From Kitasatospora aureofaciens (GTDB taxonomy: Bacteria > Actinomycetota > Actinomycetes > Streptomycetales > Streptomycetaceae): DNA of 64,000 nucleotides. The notes below the pieces were generated by a model. The model saw nothing but the letters and a program-made list of their open reading frames with translations, was not told where the DNA came from and did not search any database. This document shows positions 9,522 through 17,670 of this stretch, piece by piece. The DNA lies in contig NZ_JPRF03000020.1 of NCBI RefSeq assembly GCF_001188955.3, forward strand, positions 1 through 64,000. Direction: 5' to 3'. Positions within the stretch are counted from its first letter, which is position 1, and every line of letters starts with the position of its first letter. The position numbers and the translations under genes were made by a program.

Positions 9522-9698
9522 TATCCGGGCACCGGCTTGATCATGCCACACCGTCGGCCCCGCAGAGGCGAGCTCGGCGACTGGCAGGCCGAGCACAATC
9601 GCGAGCACAAGCAGGTCCGCGCCCGCATCGAGCATGTCTTCGCCCGGATGAAGACCTGGAAGATGCTCGCGGATCTCGAGGTCCAATGCATCCCCTGA
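9522..9698 (+). pseudogene. IS5-family transposase C-terminal remnant
   Basis: The segment GTGLIMPHRRPRRGELGDWQ followed by AEHNREHKQVRARIEHVFAR and MKTWKMLADLEVQCIP is the C-terminal end of an IS5-type DDE transposase. It includes the last Glu/Arg-rich helix (REHKQVRARIEHVFAR) that carries the catalytic Glu of that group. Everything upstream (N-terminal HTH and first two Asp motifs) is missing. The downstream sequence (GCGTTGCAACGACTCCTAGAACCC) looks like an IS end. It is a decayed scar at the edge of the AT-richer island. Confidence 0.75.
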
Positions 9699-9770
9699 AC
9701 TGGGGCGTTGCAACGACTCCTAGAACCCAAGGTGCGGGGAGGGCCCTTCGGCGTTCCCGGCGGGCCCTGG

Positions 9771-10223
9771 TCAGTGGACGCAGAACTCGTTGCCCTCCGG
9801 GTCCCGCATGACGGTCCACTCGCCGCCGGGCTCCCTGACGTCGTGCAGGGCGGTGGCGCCGAGGGCTTCGAGGCGGGCGACGGTGGCCGCCCGACCGCCC
9901 GGGCCGGCGTGGACGTCCAGGTGGAGGCGGTTCTTGGACCGCTGCTTGTCCTCGGGGACGGCCTGGAAGAGGATGCGGCGGCCCAGGCCGGTGTCCGAGG
10001 CCGGGTCGCACTCGTCCCCGGGGTGGCGGACGGCGGCGAGGGTGCGCCAGGCGGGGTGGCCGTCGACCTCGGTGAGGGCGTCGGGGGTGACGGCGTCGGC
10101 GCCCAGGAGGCGGGTGATCAGGGTGCTGTGGTCCTCGACGGTGTAGTCGAGGGCGGCGCCCCAGAAGGCGGCCTGGCGGTGCGGGTCGGCGCAGTCGATG
10201 ACGAGCTTCCAGTGCAGCGGCAT
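9771..10223 (-). CDS. VOC-family (glyoxalase/dioxygenase-like) protein
   Basis: A 150-residue vicinal-oxygen-chelate fold protein. It has two beta-alpha-beta-beta-beta halves: KLVIDCADPHRQAAFWGAAL at the N-terminus and RLHLDVHA followed by GEWTVMRDPEGNEFCVH at the C-terminus. This is the usual plan of small actinobacterial glyoxalase-like proteins, including the typical D-P-E-G-N-E-F ending. The substrate is unknown; many of these act on small electrophiles or confer drug tolerance. ATG at 10221-10223 is chosen because it gives the standard family N-terminus. A 7-bp inverted repeat abuts the start codon, so the gene may be repressor-controlled. It is divergent from the SLATT gene. Confidence 0.8.
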   Translation of the reverse strand: MPLHWKLVIDCADPHRQAAFWGAALDYTVEDHSTLITRLLGADAVTPDALTEVDGHPAWRTLAAVRHPGDECDPASDTGLGRRILFQAVPEDKQRSKNRLHLDVHAGPGGRAATVARLEALGATALHDVREPGGEWTVMRDPEGNEFCVH

Positions 10224-10244
10224 GTAACCGTTTGTATCGGTTAC
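10224..10244. promoter_or_regulatory. Operator-like inverted repeat at the VOC gene start
   Basis: GTAACCG (10224-10230), 7 nt, CGGTTAC (10238-10244) is a perfect 7-bp inverted repeat immediately upstream of the VOC start codon. Its size and GTAAC/GTTAC ends are like TetR-type operators. No cognate regulator is adjacent. Confidence 0.5.
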
Positions 10245-10353
10245 GCCTCGATGGGGCAATCGGCTACCGGCGGAAGGTGTCAAAAAGCCGACTGTGTAGG
10301 GCAGTTGGCGGGGGGCATACTGCCTGGACGGAGACGGGGAGGGGGCTCGACCG

Positions 10354-11277
10354 ATGGTGCAACAGGATCCGCCCGGGGGAGTCGAGGCGGGGCTGCTGCC
10401 GGAGCTGTTCTGGCGGGCGGACAAGGCCTCGCTGGACGGACAGCGCGAGACGCTCCGCTGGCACCGCGGGCTGATCGCCATGCTGGTGGTCGCCGCGCTG
10501 ATCGGCTCGCTCCCGGGCCCGGACCACAAGGGCGACAGCGATATCAAGCCACTGTTCTCGGTGGCGGCCTTCCTGGTCGCCGGCTACTTCTGGTCCCGGC
10601 TGCGCCGCAGCAACCCGCAGGGCCGGTGGTACGAGGCCCGGGCGGCGGCCGAGTCGGTCAAGACGCTGGCCTGGAAGTACAGCGTCCGGGCCCGGCCCTT
10701 CGACGGCGAGGCCGAGTCGGCGGACGCCGACCGCGGCTACCTGCTCCAGGTCGAGGACGTGTTGCGGGCCTTCGAGAACCCGGAGATCGTGCCGCCCGGC
10801 AGCGTCCCGGAGATCACCGAGGAGATGCGGCGCGCCCGGGCCGACAGCCTGACCGCCCGGCGCACCCTCTACCTGCGCACCCGGGTCGAGGGTCAGCGCA
10901 CCTGGTACCGCTCCCGGGCCGAGTCCTGCGAGTCCCAGGCGGTCTCCTGGGGGCTGGGCATCGCGACGCTGATCATCATCGGCGCGGCGGCGGCGATCGC
11001 CCAGGCCACCGGCGCCCTGGAGGTGCACATCTTCGGCGCCAGCTCGGCCGCGGCCGCCGCGATCATCGCCTGGACGCAGCTCAAGCAGCTGCGCCCGCTG
11101 GCCGCCGCCTACCAGCTGGCCGCGCGCGAGCTGGAGAACGTCGGCAACCAGCTCTCCGACCTCGACCTCAAGGCGCCGGACGCCGAGCTGCGCTGGGCCC
11201 GGATGGCCGCCGAGGCGGAGGACGCGGTCTCCCGGGAGCACACCACCTGGCGGGCCCGCCGGGCGTTCCCCCGCTAG
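10354..11277 (+). CDS. SLATT/DUF4231-domain membrane protein (copy 1)
   Basis: A 307-residue protein with two pairs of membrane helices. The first pair is at about residues 33-52 and 65-80, the second at about 205-225 and 230-250. The conserved cytoplasmic core is RRSNPQGRWYEARAAAESVK followed by TLAWKYSVRA, then RRTLYLRTRVEGQRTWYRSR. The C-terminal helical region ends AEDAVSREHTTWRARR. This is the DUF4231/SLATT plan. SLATT proteins have been described as likely membrane-perturbing effectors in nucleotide-sensing and polymorphic conflict systems, but this gene has no cyclase, SMODS or TIR gene directly beside it. A close paralogue is at 48301-49230, on the far side of the Fxs modules. No function is proven. 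Confidence 0.8.
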   Translation: MVQQDPPGGVEAGLLPELFWRADKASLDGQRETLRWHRGLIAMLVVAALIGSLPGPDHKGDSDIKPLFSVAAFLVAGYFWSRLRRSNPQGRWYEARAAAESVKTLAWKYSVRARPFDGEAESADADRGYLLQVEDVLRAFENPEIVPPGSVPEITEEMRRARADSLTARRTLYLRTRVEGQRTWYRSRAESCESQAVSWGLGIATLIIIGAAAAIAQATGALEVHIFGASSAAAAAIIAWTQLKQLRPLAAAYQLAARELENVGNQLSDLDLKAPDAELRWARMAAEAEDAVSREHTTWRARRAFPR

Positions 11278-11450
11278 GCGACAACGGCGACAACCCGGAG
11301 GAGGGGCTGGGGAGATACCGCGAAGCAGCGGCCACAGGTGTGCGGGGTACGTGAGAGTAGAGCGCCGAGGCACGGACCGTGACCATTACGTGTCCATGCC
11401 CTGGTTTCATCGCCTCCGCGCGACCCGCAGTCCCTGCCCGGAGGCCCCCT

Positions 11451-13163
11451 GTGCGCATTCTCCTGATCGCCACCGCGTTCAACAGCCTGACCCAGCGCGT
11501 CCACACCGAGCTGCGCGAGCGCGGCCACCAGGTCGCCGTCCAACTCGCGCTCGGCGACGATCAGATGAGGGACGCCGTGGCCCGCGTCGACCCGGAGCTG
11601 ATCATCTGCCCGATGCTCACCAGGGCCGTCCCGGCGGACATCTGGTCCACCCGGACGGTCCTGATCGTGCACCCGGGCCCCAAGGGCGACCGGGGCCCCT
11701 CCTCGCTCGACTGGGCGATCACCGAGGACGCCCGGCGCTGGGGCGTCACCGTGCTGCAGGCCGTCGAGGAGATGGACGCCGGCGACATCTGGGCGTCCGT
11801 CGAGTTCGCCGTCCCGGACTGCGGCAAGAGCGAGCTGTACCGGGGCGAGGTCGCGGACGCCGCCGTCGAGGCCGTCCTGCTGGCCGTCCAGCGGTACGAG
11901 GGCGGGCTGTTCACCCCCGAACCGCTCGACTACAGCCGCCCCGACGTGCGCGGCGAGCTGCGGCCCTTCCTCAAGCAGGAGGTGCGCCGGATCGACTGGC
12001 AGCGGGACGACACCGCCACCGTGCTGCGCAAGCTGCGCGCCGCCGACTCCCAGCCCGGCGTGCTGGACGAGCTGTACGGACGCGAGTTCTTCCTGCACGG
12101 CGGCCACCCCGAGGACGAGCTGCGCGGCCCGGTGCCCGGCGCCGTCCTGGCCACCCGGGACGGCGCGATCTGCCGGGCCACCGTGGACGGCGCGGTCTGG
12201 ATCCCGCAGCTGCGCCCGCGCCGCACCCCGGGCGGCCCGGTCACCTTCAAGCTGCCGGCCGCGACGGTGCTGGCCGACGAGCTGCACCGGGTCCGCGAGG
12301 TGCCGGTGACCCCGGCGCAGGCCGCCCGCCGCAACACCTGGTCGGAAGTGCGCTACCGCGAGGAGGGCGACGTCGGCTTCCTCGAGTTCGCCTACGCCGG
12401 CGGGGCGATGAGCACCGAGCAGTGCCGCCGGCTGCTGGCCGCCTACCGTACGGCCGCCGACCGGCCCACCTCGGTGCTGGTGCTCGGCGCGCCCCGGGAC
12501 TTCTACTCCAACGGGATCCACCTCAACGTCATCGAGGGCGCGGCCTTCCCGGCGCTGGAGTCCTGGGAGAACATCAACGCGATGGACGACCTGGTCGAGG
12601 CGATCCTGACCACCGGCGACAAGCTGACCGTCGCCGCGCTGGCCGGGAACGCGGCGGCCGGCGGGCTGATGCTGGCGCTCGCCGCCGACGAGGTGTGGTG
12701 CCGGGACTCGGCGGTGCTCAACCCGCACTACCGGCTGATGGGCCTGTACGGCTCCGAGTACTGGACGTACACCCTGCCGGCCCGGGTCGGCGCCGAGCAG
12801 GCCGAGCGGCTGACCACCGAGGCGCTGCCGGTCGGGGCGGAGCACGCCCGCCGGATCGGCCTGGTGGACCGTACGGCCGGCGGGGACGCGGCCGACTTCC
12901 GCCGCTGGGTGGCCCGGGAGGCCGCCCGGCTCGCCGACTCGCCGGAGCTCACCGGGCGACTGGTGGACAAGAAGCGCCGCCGCGCCGAGGACGAGGAGGC
13001 GAAGCCGCTGGCCGAGTACCGGGCGGAGGAACTGCGCCGGATGCACGCCAACTTCTACCGAATGGGCGAGCCGTACCACGCGCTGCGGCGGGACTTCGTG
13101 CGCAAGGTCTGCCCGGTGGCCACGCCGGAGCACCTGACCGGGTTGCTCGGGAAGCCGGAGTAG
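11451..13163 (+). CDS. hoxX: HoxX-like hydrogenase maturation protein
   Basis: A 570-residue two-domain protein. The N-terminal half is a formyl-tetrahydrofolate transferase fold with VRILLIATAFNSLTQRV and HPGPKGDRGPSSLDWAI. The C-terminal half is an enoyl-CoA hydratase/isomerase (crotonase) fold with GAPRDFYSNGIHLNVIEG and AGNAAAGGLMLALAADEVW. HoxX makes CO for the [NiFe]-hydrogenase active site from formyl-THF in aerobic bacteria. GTG 11451 is chosen because GGAGG sits 6 nt upstream and the upstream extension lacks family similarity. No hydrogenase structural or hyp genes are in the window, so this is an orphan copy; partner genes may lie elsewhere. Two hairpins follow the stop codon. Confidence 0.85.
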   Translation: MRILLIATAFNSLTQRVHTELRERGHQVAVQLALGDDQMRDAVARVDPELIICPMLTRAVPADIWSTRTVLIVHPGPKGDRGPSSLDWAITEDARRWGVTVLQAVEEMDAGDIWASVEFAVPDCGKSELYRGEVADAAVEAVLLAVQRYEGGLFTPEPLDYSRPDVRGELRPFLKQEVRRIDWQRDDTATVLRKLRAADSQPGVLDELYGREFFLHGGHPEDELRGPVPGAVLATRDGAICRATVDGAVWIPQLRPRRTPGGPVTFKLPAATVLADELHRVREVPVTPAQAARRNTWSEVRYREEGDVGFLEFAYAGGAMSTEQCRRLLAAYRTAADRPTSVLVLGAPRDFYSNGIHLNVIEGAAFPALESWENINAMDDLVEAILTTGDKLTVAALAGNAAAGGLMLALAADEVWCRDSAVLNPHYRLMGLYGSEYWTYTLPARVGAEQAERLTTEALPVGAEHARRIGLVDRTAGGDAADFRRWVAREAARLADSPELTGRLVDKKRRRAEDEEAKPLAEYRAEELRRMHANFYRMGEPYHALRRDFVRKVCPVATPEHLTGLLGKPE

Positions 13164-13171
13164 CCCCGGGG

Positions 13172-13212
13172 CCCGTCCCGGAAGTCCCGCCCGCGGGGCG
13201 TTCCAGGACGGG
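13172..13212. terminator. Imperfect hairpin after hoxX
   Basis: CCCGTCC-GGAA pairs with TTCC-GGACGGG across a GC-rich loop, with one unpaired base on each side, just after the hoxX stop codon. It probably acts with the stronger hairpin next to it. Confidence 0.5.
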
Positions 13213-13232
13213 CCCTCGGAGCCCTCGGAGTG

Positions 13233-13291
13233 TCCGGACGCGAGGACGCCCGGCCGGGGTGGGGGCCCGGCCGGGCGTCCTCGCGTCCGGA
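13233..13291. terminator. Bidirectional terminator between convergent hoxX and MHYT genes
   Basis: The arms 13233-13258 and 13266-13291 are perfect 26-bp reverse complements (ends TCCGGACGCGAGG / CCTCGCGTCCGGA) with a 7-nt loop. It sits 2 bp from the MHYT stop codon and 69 bp from the hoxX stop, so it can serve both genes. Confidence 0.85.
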
Positions 13292-13293
13292 GT

Positions 13294-14124
13294 TCAGCGC
13301 CGGGCGCGCGTCTCGCTCATCAACCGCCGCTGCTGCGGGGGGACCCGAGGGGGTCGCGGCGGCAGCGGCGCGGCGGGGCCGGCCAGCAGCGGCTTCGTGG
13401 AGGCCTTGCTCGGCGAGACGGCGAAGGCCAGTGAGCCGAAGAAGACGTAGCAGCCGAGCCCGACCCCGAGCGGGAATATGAACTGCAGGGCCATCACGCC
13501 GCCCTGGGTGGAGTGCGAGGAGTCCAGGCGGACGGAGAGCGCTGCCATCCCGGTGTAGTGCATGGCGCAGACGGCCACGCCCATCACCGGCGCCGCCGCC
13601 AGTACGGCGAGGGTGCCCCGGATGTTCAGCGCGGCCCAGAGCGCGGCCGTCGCCGCGAACACCGCGATGGCGACCGACAGCCCCACCGTGACGTGGTCGT
13701 AGCCGAGGTGGCCGGGCAGGACCATCGCGGCCATGCCCAGGTAGTGCATCGCCGCGACCCCGAGCCCGGTGGTCAGCCCGCCGACCAGCAGGGCCAGCAG
13801 CGGGTGGCTGCGCCAGTACCCGACGGTGAACAGCCCGATGCCCACCACGGCGACGGCGACCAGCAGGCTGAGCACGGTCAGCCCCGGCTGGTAGCTGATC
13901 TCGACGCCGCTGACCGAGAAGCCGAGCATCGCGATGAAGTGCATGGACCAGATGCCCGCCCCGAGCGAGGTCGAGGCGAAGAGCAGCCAGGCGATCCGGC
14001 TGCGGCCCTGTGAGACGAGTGCCCAGCGGGCGCTGCGCAGGGCGACGAAGGCACCGAGACAGGCGACGAAGTACGAAACCGCCGGTGTCACCCAGCCGTG
14101 GTCGGCATGATGGATCTCGCCCAA
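13294..14124 (-). CDS. MHYT-domain integral membrane sensor protein
   Basis: A 276-residue protein with seven predicted helices and three copies of the MHYT motif: MHFIAML, MHYLGMA and MHYTGMA. MHYT proteins were proposed to bind copper and sense small gases (O2, CO, NO) at the membrane. This one has no attached GGDEF, EAL or kinase domain, so it is a stand-alone MHYT protein as often seen in Streptomyces. The C-terminal tail is Pro/Arg-rich and cytoplasmic. The TTG at 14122-14124 is preferred because AGGGAG lies 6 nt upstream and it gives GEIHHADHGWVTPAVSYF; an in-frame ATG at 14214 would add 30 unstructured residues. Confidence 0.82.
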   Translation of the reverse strand: MGEIHHADHGWVTPAVSYFVACLGAFVALRSARWALVSQGRSRIAWLLFASTSLGAGIWSMHFIAMLGFSVSGVEISYQPGLTVLSLLVAVAVVGIGLFTVGYWRSHPLLALLVGGLTTGLGVAAMHYLGMAAMVLPGHLGYDHVTVGLSVAIAVFAATAALWAALNIRGTLAVLAAAPVMGVAVCAMHYTGMAALSVRLDSSHSTQGGVMALQFIFPLGVGLGCYVFFGSLAFAVSPSKASTKPLLAGPAAPLPPRPPRVPPQQRRLMSETRARR

Positions 14125-14408
14125 TTGAGCTCCCTGGAATGGGGTTGCGGACGCCAGGGCTCGGACGGAAGCGGTGGGCCGGGTGGGCCGGGGAGGGCGT
14201 TCGGGAAGCGGCACGGGACGGGTTCCGTCGCGAGGGGGCCCGGCGTGTGGTGCACCTGACAGCGGGGACAGTAGCCACTACCCGCCAGTCGCACAAGGTT
14301 CGCGGTTTTCGTGAAATCCCAGGTCAGGCTGGATCTTTACGCCGTCTGCATGATCTTGGCACCAAGCCCTGACACTGCCTGCGCACCGCCCCCGGGCCTC
14401 TTTGGCGG

Positions 14409-14822
14409 TTACTCCAGCGGGGCGAGGCCGAACGGGTGGCCGGCCGGGTCGATCAGCACCTTGAGGGTGCGGCCGTGCTGGTAGTCGGGCTCGGTGGCGC
14501 CGAGTGCGAGGGCCTTCGCGGTGGACTCCTCCAGGTCGTCGACGTAGAAGTCGAGGTGGAAGTGCTTGCTGCCGTCCGGCTCGGTCCACGGCTCCGGCCG
14601 GTAGCCGGTCACCCGTCCGAAGCCCAGCGGGCTGCCGCCCTCCGGGTTGTCCAGGATCGCGAAGTGCTCGTCGACGTGCCGCGTCTCCCAGCCCAGCAGC
14701 TCGCCGTAGAACGAGGCCAGCGCGACCGGGTCGGCGCAGTCGATGGTGACCATGGCGAGCCGGGCGAAGCCGGTGTCGCCCTGCGGGGACTGCGGCGGTT
14801 GTTCGGCGACGACGTCGGACAT
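14409..14822 (-). CDS. VOC-family protein
   Basis: A 137-residue glyoxalase-fold protein. Two VOC halves are seen: LAMVTIDCADPVALASFYGE with LLGWETR, and KHFHLDFYVDDLEES with LKVLIDPAGHPFGLAPLE. The HFHLDF and DPAGHPFGL segments are family hallmarks. It is divergent from the MarR gene, 141 bp away, a layout in which the MarR product commonly controls both sides. The substrate is unknown. It is a different subgroup from the VOC protein at 9.8 kb. Confidence 0.8.
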   Translation of the reverse strand: MSDVVAEQPPQSPQGDTGFARLAMVTIDCADPVALASFYGELLGWETRHVDEHFAILDNPEGGSPLGFGRVTGYRPEPWTEPDGSKHFHLDFYVDDLEESTAKALALGATEPDYQHGRTLKVLIDPAGHPFGLAPLE

Positions 14823-14963
14823 GGCTGGTCGGCCCTTCCGGGAGTTGGGAGCGGTGGCCCCATCGGGAGCGGTGGCCCCATGACCAATATGGCACCGGGC
14901 CGATCTTCCGGCACGGTGGGAACCCGTTTTTCCTTAGAGAGAGTAATGACGTAAGCTAAAGAG

Positions 14964-15398
14964 ATGCCCGAGATGTCCGAGCAGGACCTCGCAGCGATCT
15001 CACAGCTGCGGTCGTCCACGATGCGCCTCTCCCGACGACTCAAACACCAGCGGGTGGAGGAGTCGCTCAGTCCTACCGAGATGGGAGTGCTGGGCACCCT
15101 CGCCCGGTGCGGGAAGGCGACGCCGGGTGAGCTCGCCCGGAAGGAGCACGTGCAGCCTCCTTCGATGACCAGGATCGTCGCGATGCTGGAGGAGAAGGGG
15201 CTGGTGCGGCGCGAGCCGCACCCCGAGGACCGCCGCCAGGTCGTCGTCAGCAGCACCGAGCAGGCCGAGACGATCCTCACGGAGAGTCGTCGGCGCAGGA
15301 ACGTCTGGCTCGCCGAGCTCGCCCAGGGGCTCGACGATGAGGAGTGGGCCGTCCTCCGGGAAGCCGCTCCTGTGCTCTACAAGCTCGCACACCTCTAG
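14964..15398 (+). CDS. MarR-family transcriptional regulator
   Basis: A 144-residue winged-helix repressor. Helices SQLRSSTMRLSRRLK and LSPTEMGVLGTLARCG lead into the recognition region TPGELARKEHVQPPSMTRIV and the wing EKGLVRREPHPEDRRQVVV (the DxR wing motif is DRR). C-terminal helices form the dimer interface. It probably senses a phenolic or drug-like ligand. It lies 65 bp upstream of an MFS exporter on the same strand and is divergent from a VOC gene, the classical arrangement for a regulator controlling an efflux pump and itself. The AT-rich stretch just before the start (CTTAGAGAGAG...GCTAAAGAG) could hold its operator. Confidence 0.88.
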   Translation: MPEMSEQDLAAISQLRSSTMRLSRRLKHQRVEESLSPTEMGVLGTLARCGKATPGELARKEHVQPPSMTRIVAMLEEKGLVRREPHPEDRRQVVVSSTEQAETILTESRRRRNVWLAELAQGLDDEEWAVLREAAPVLYKLAHL

Positions 15399-15463
15399 GC
15401 ACACCGAGCCCGGCCCAGCCGCCGGGAGACGAAGGAGCCCGCATCACCGCAGGACAGACCACC

Positions 15464-17041
15464 ATGACCAGGAGCGCGACGGCCCCCGCCGGGGCCGTCG
15501 CGCCGCGAGGGGAGACCACCGTGACACCGCCGGCCGCAGCCAGCGCCGCCGCCATCCGTACCGACGACCCGACCACCGACCCCGCCGCGGACAGCACCGC
15601 GGCCGCCGACGCCCAGGCCTCCGCCCCCAGCGGTCTGCCCGGCAGCGGCGACGACGACCCCGACGAACGCACCGCGGCGGACTCCGCCGCTCAGCGCCGA
15701 ACCCGTTCGGCCGCATCTCCCACGGGAGCCGAGTTCACCCGGCCGCGGGGGATGTTCTCCTCCCTGCGCGTTCGCAACTACCGCTACTACTTCGCCGGCC
15801 AGGTGGTGTCCAACACCGGCACCTGGATGCAGCGGATCGCCCAGGACTGGCTGGTCCTGAGCCTCACCGGCAGCCCGCTCGCGGTCGGCATCACCACCGC
15901 CATGCAGTTCCTGCCGATGCTGCTGCTCGGCCTGTTCGGCGGCGTGCTCGCCGACCGGATGCCCAAGCGCCGGCTGCTGATCCACACCCAGGGCACCATG
16001 GGCCTGCTCGCCGCGGGCCTGGCCGTACTGACCATCGGCGACGTCGTGACGCCGTACTACGTGTACGCCTTCGCGCTGCTGCTCGGCCTGGTCACCGTGG
16101 TCGACAACCCGACCCGACAGGCCTTCGTCTCCGAGATGGTCGGGCCCAAGGACCTCGCCAACGCCGTCAGCCTGAACGCCGCCAACTTCCAGACCGCCCG
16201 CCTGGTCGGCCCCGCCGTCGCGGGCCTGCTGATCGCCGCGGTCGGCAGCGGCTGGGCGTTCGCCGTCAACGCGCTGTCCTTCGCCGCCGTGATCGGCGGG
16301 CTGCTCGCGATGCGGGAGAGCGAACTGCGCCCGACCGAGCCGATCGCCCGTGAGAAGGGCCAGCTGCGCGAGGGCCTGCGGTACGTGAAGGAGCGGCCCG
16401 AGCTGCTCTGGCCGATGGTCCTCGCCGGGTTCATCGGCACGTTCGGGTTCAACTTCCCGACGCTGCTGTCCGGGTTCGCGCACGACACCTTCAAGGTGGG
16501 CGCCGGCCAGTACGGCATACTCAACACCGCGATGGCGGTCGGCTCGCTGGCCGGCGCGCTGCTCGCCGCCCGCCGCGGCGCGCCCCGGCTGCGCCGGCTG
16601 GTCGGCGCGGCGCTGGCCTTCGGCACCCTCGAGGTGGTCGCGGCCTTCGCGCCCGACTACTGGACCTTCGCGCTGCTGCTGACGCTGATCGGGGTGTTCG
16701 GGCTGAGCTTCAACACCTCGGTCAACTCCACCCTGCAGCTGGCCACCGACCCCGAGATGCGCGGTCGGGTGATGGGCCTGCTGGTGCTGGTCTTCACCGG
16801 CGGCACGCCGATCGGCGCCCCGGTGGTGGGCTGGGTCACCGCCTCGTACGGGCCCCGGCTCGGCCTGCTGGCCTGCGGCGTGGTGTCCGCGCTCGCGGCC
16901 GCCGCGGTCGGCCTGGTGCTGGCCCGCAGCGCGGACCTGCGGGTGCGGTTCGACCTGCACCCCGGTCGCGGCGGGCGGGTGGTGGCCTTCGTGCCGCGCG
17001 CCGCCGCGGCGGGCAAGGGCGAGCTGATCCCCGCCTGCTGA
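15464..17041 (+). CDS. MFS exporter (DHA3/EntS-like)
   Basis: A 525-residue transporter with a long, Ala/Thr/Asp-rich cytoplasmic N-terminus (about 85 residues) before the first helix. The membrane part begins FSSLRVRNYRYYFAGQVVSN and includes TGTWMQRIAQDWLVLSLTGS, GLFGGVLADRMPKRRLL, the segment VDNPTRQAFVSEMVG and about 12 helices. VDNPTRQAF and NAVSLNAANFQTARLVGPA are typical of the EntS-like group of drug or siderophore exporters. ATG 15464 follows AGGACAGACCACC. Downstream of marR on the same strand, it is probably regulated by it. The substrate is unknown. Confidence 0.85.
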   Translation: MTRSATAPAGAVAPRGETTVTPPAAASAAAIRTDDPTTDPAADSTAAADAQASAPSGLPGSGDDDPDERTAADSAAQRRTRSAASPTGAEFTRPRGMFSSLRVRNYRYYFAGQVVSNTGTWMQRIAQDWLVLSLTGSPLAVGITTAMQFLPMLLLGLFGGVLADRMPKRRLLIHTQGTMGLLAAGLAVLTIGDVVTPYYVYAFALLLGLVTVVDNPTRQAFVSEMVGPKDLANAVSLNAANFQTARLVGPAVAGLLIAAVGSGWAFAVNALSFAAVIGGLLAMRESELRPTEPIAREKGQLREGLRYVKERPELLWPMVLAGFIGTFGFNFPTLLSGFAHDTFKVGAGQYGILNTAMAVGSLAGALLAARRGAPRLRRLVGAALAFGTLEVVAAFAPDYWTFALLLTLIGVFGLSFNTSVNSTLQLATDPEMRGRVMGLLVLVFTGGTPIGAPVVGWVTASYGPRLGLLACGVVSALAAAAVGLVLARSADLRVRFDLHPGRGGRVVAFVPRAAAAGKGELIPAC

Positions 17042-17105
17042 CGATGCGTCGGGGTGCCCCGGAAGTGAACGTCCGGGGTTCCCTGACGGCACGTCGAGTG
17101 CCTTG

Positions 17106-17624
17106 TCAGAGGCGGATTTCGAGCACCTGGCCGGGCCAGGTGCCGGTGGGCTGCTCGACCTCGAAGCCCACGGTCTCGGTGAAGCCGAGCGCCCGGTACT
17201 GGCCGACCAGCTTGCGGTCGGCGCCGGCGTAGCAGTCCACCCGCAGCAGGCCGATGCCGCGCCGGCGGGCCTCCTCGACCGCGTCGGCGATCAGCGCGGC
17301 GCCGATGCCGGAGCCCTTTCGGCTGCGGTCGGTGACCAGGTGGCGGACGTAGAGCTCGCGCTCGTCCACGAGGGGGATGTACTTCCCGGGCTCCTCGGCC
17401 AGCACGCAGCAGCCGACCGTACGGCCCTCGTCGTCCACCGCGAGGCGGATCAGGAACGGCTCGGCCGCGTACTGCTCGATGTGCTCCACCCGGGCCGGAT
17501 TGGTGGAGAACGGCTGGTCGCCCCACTGGCCGGTGCGCCCCTGGGCGGCCAGCCAGGCGATGGCGCCGTCGAGCATGGACAGGATGTCGGGGATGTCCGC
17601 GAGGCCCCCGGTGCGGATCTTCAT
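17106..17624 (-). CDS. GNAT-family N-acetyltransferase
   Basis: A 172-residue acetyltransferase. The acetyl-CoA binding region is visible as LYVRHLVTDRSRKGSGIGAA followed by LIADAVEEARRRG (motif A: RxxGxG as RKGSGIG), then LLRVDCYAGADRKLVGQYRA and LGFTETVGFE at the C-terminus. MKIRTGGLADIPDILSMLDG is the standard start. The acceptor substrate cannot be told. It is divergent from thpR with 46 bp between the starts, so promoters must overlap. Confidence 0.82.
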   Translation of the reverse strand: MKIRTGGLADIPDILSMLDGAIAWLAAQGRTGQWGDQPFSTNPARVEHIEQYAAEPFLIRLAVDDEGRTVGCCVLAEEPGKYIPLVDERELYVRHLVTDRSRKGSGIGAALIADAVEEARRRGIGLLRVDCYAGADRKLVGQYRALGFTETVGFEVEQPTGTWPGQVLEIRL

Positions 17625-17670
17625 GGACAACGGTTCTACCTGAAACGGCCGATCGGGGGAAGATTGGTCC

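Noticed and set aside
14924..14963. Operator for the MarR protein in the AT-rich leader
   Set aside because: Arms such as CTTAG and CTAAAG are imperfect; not good enough to list as a site.
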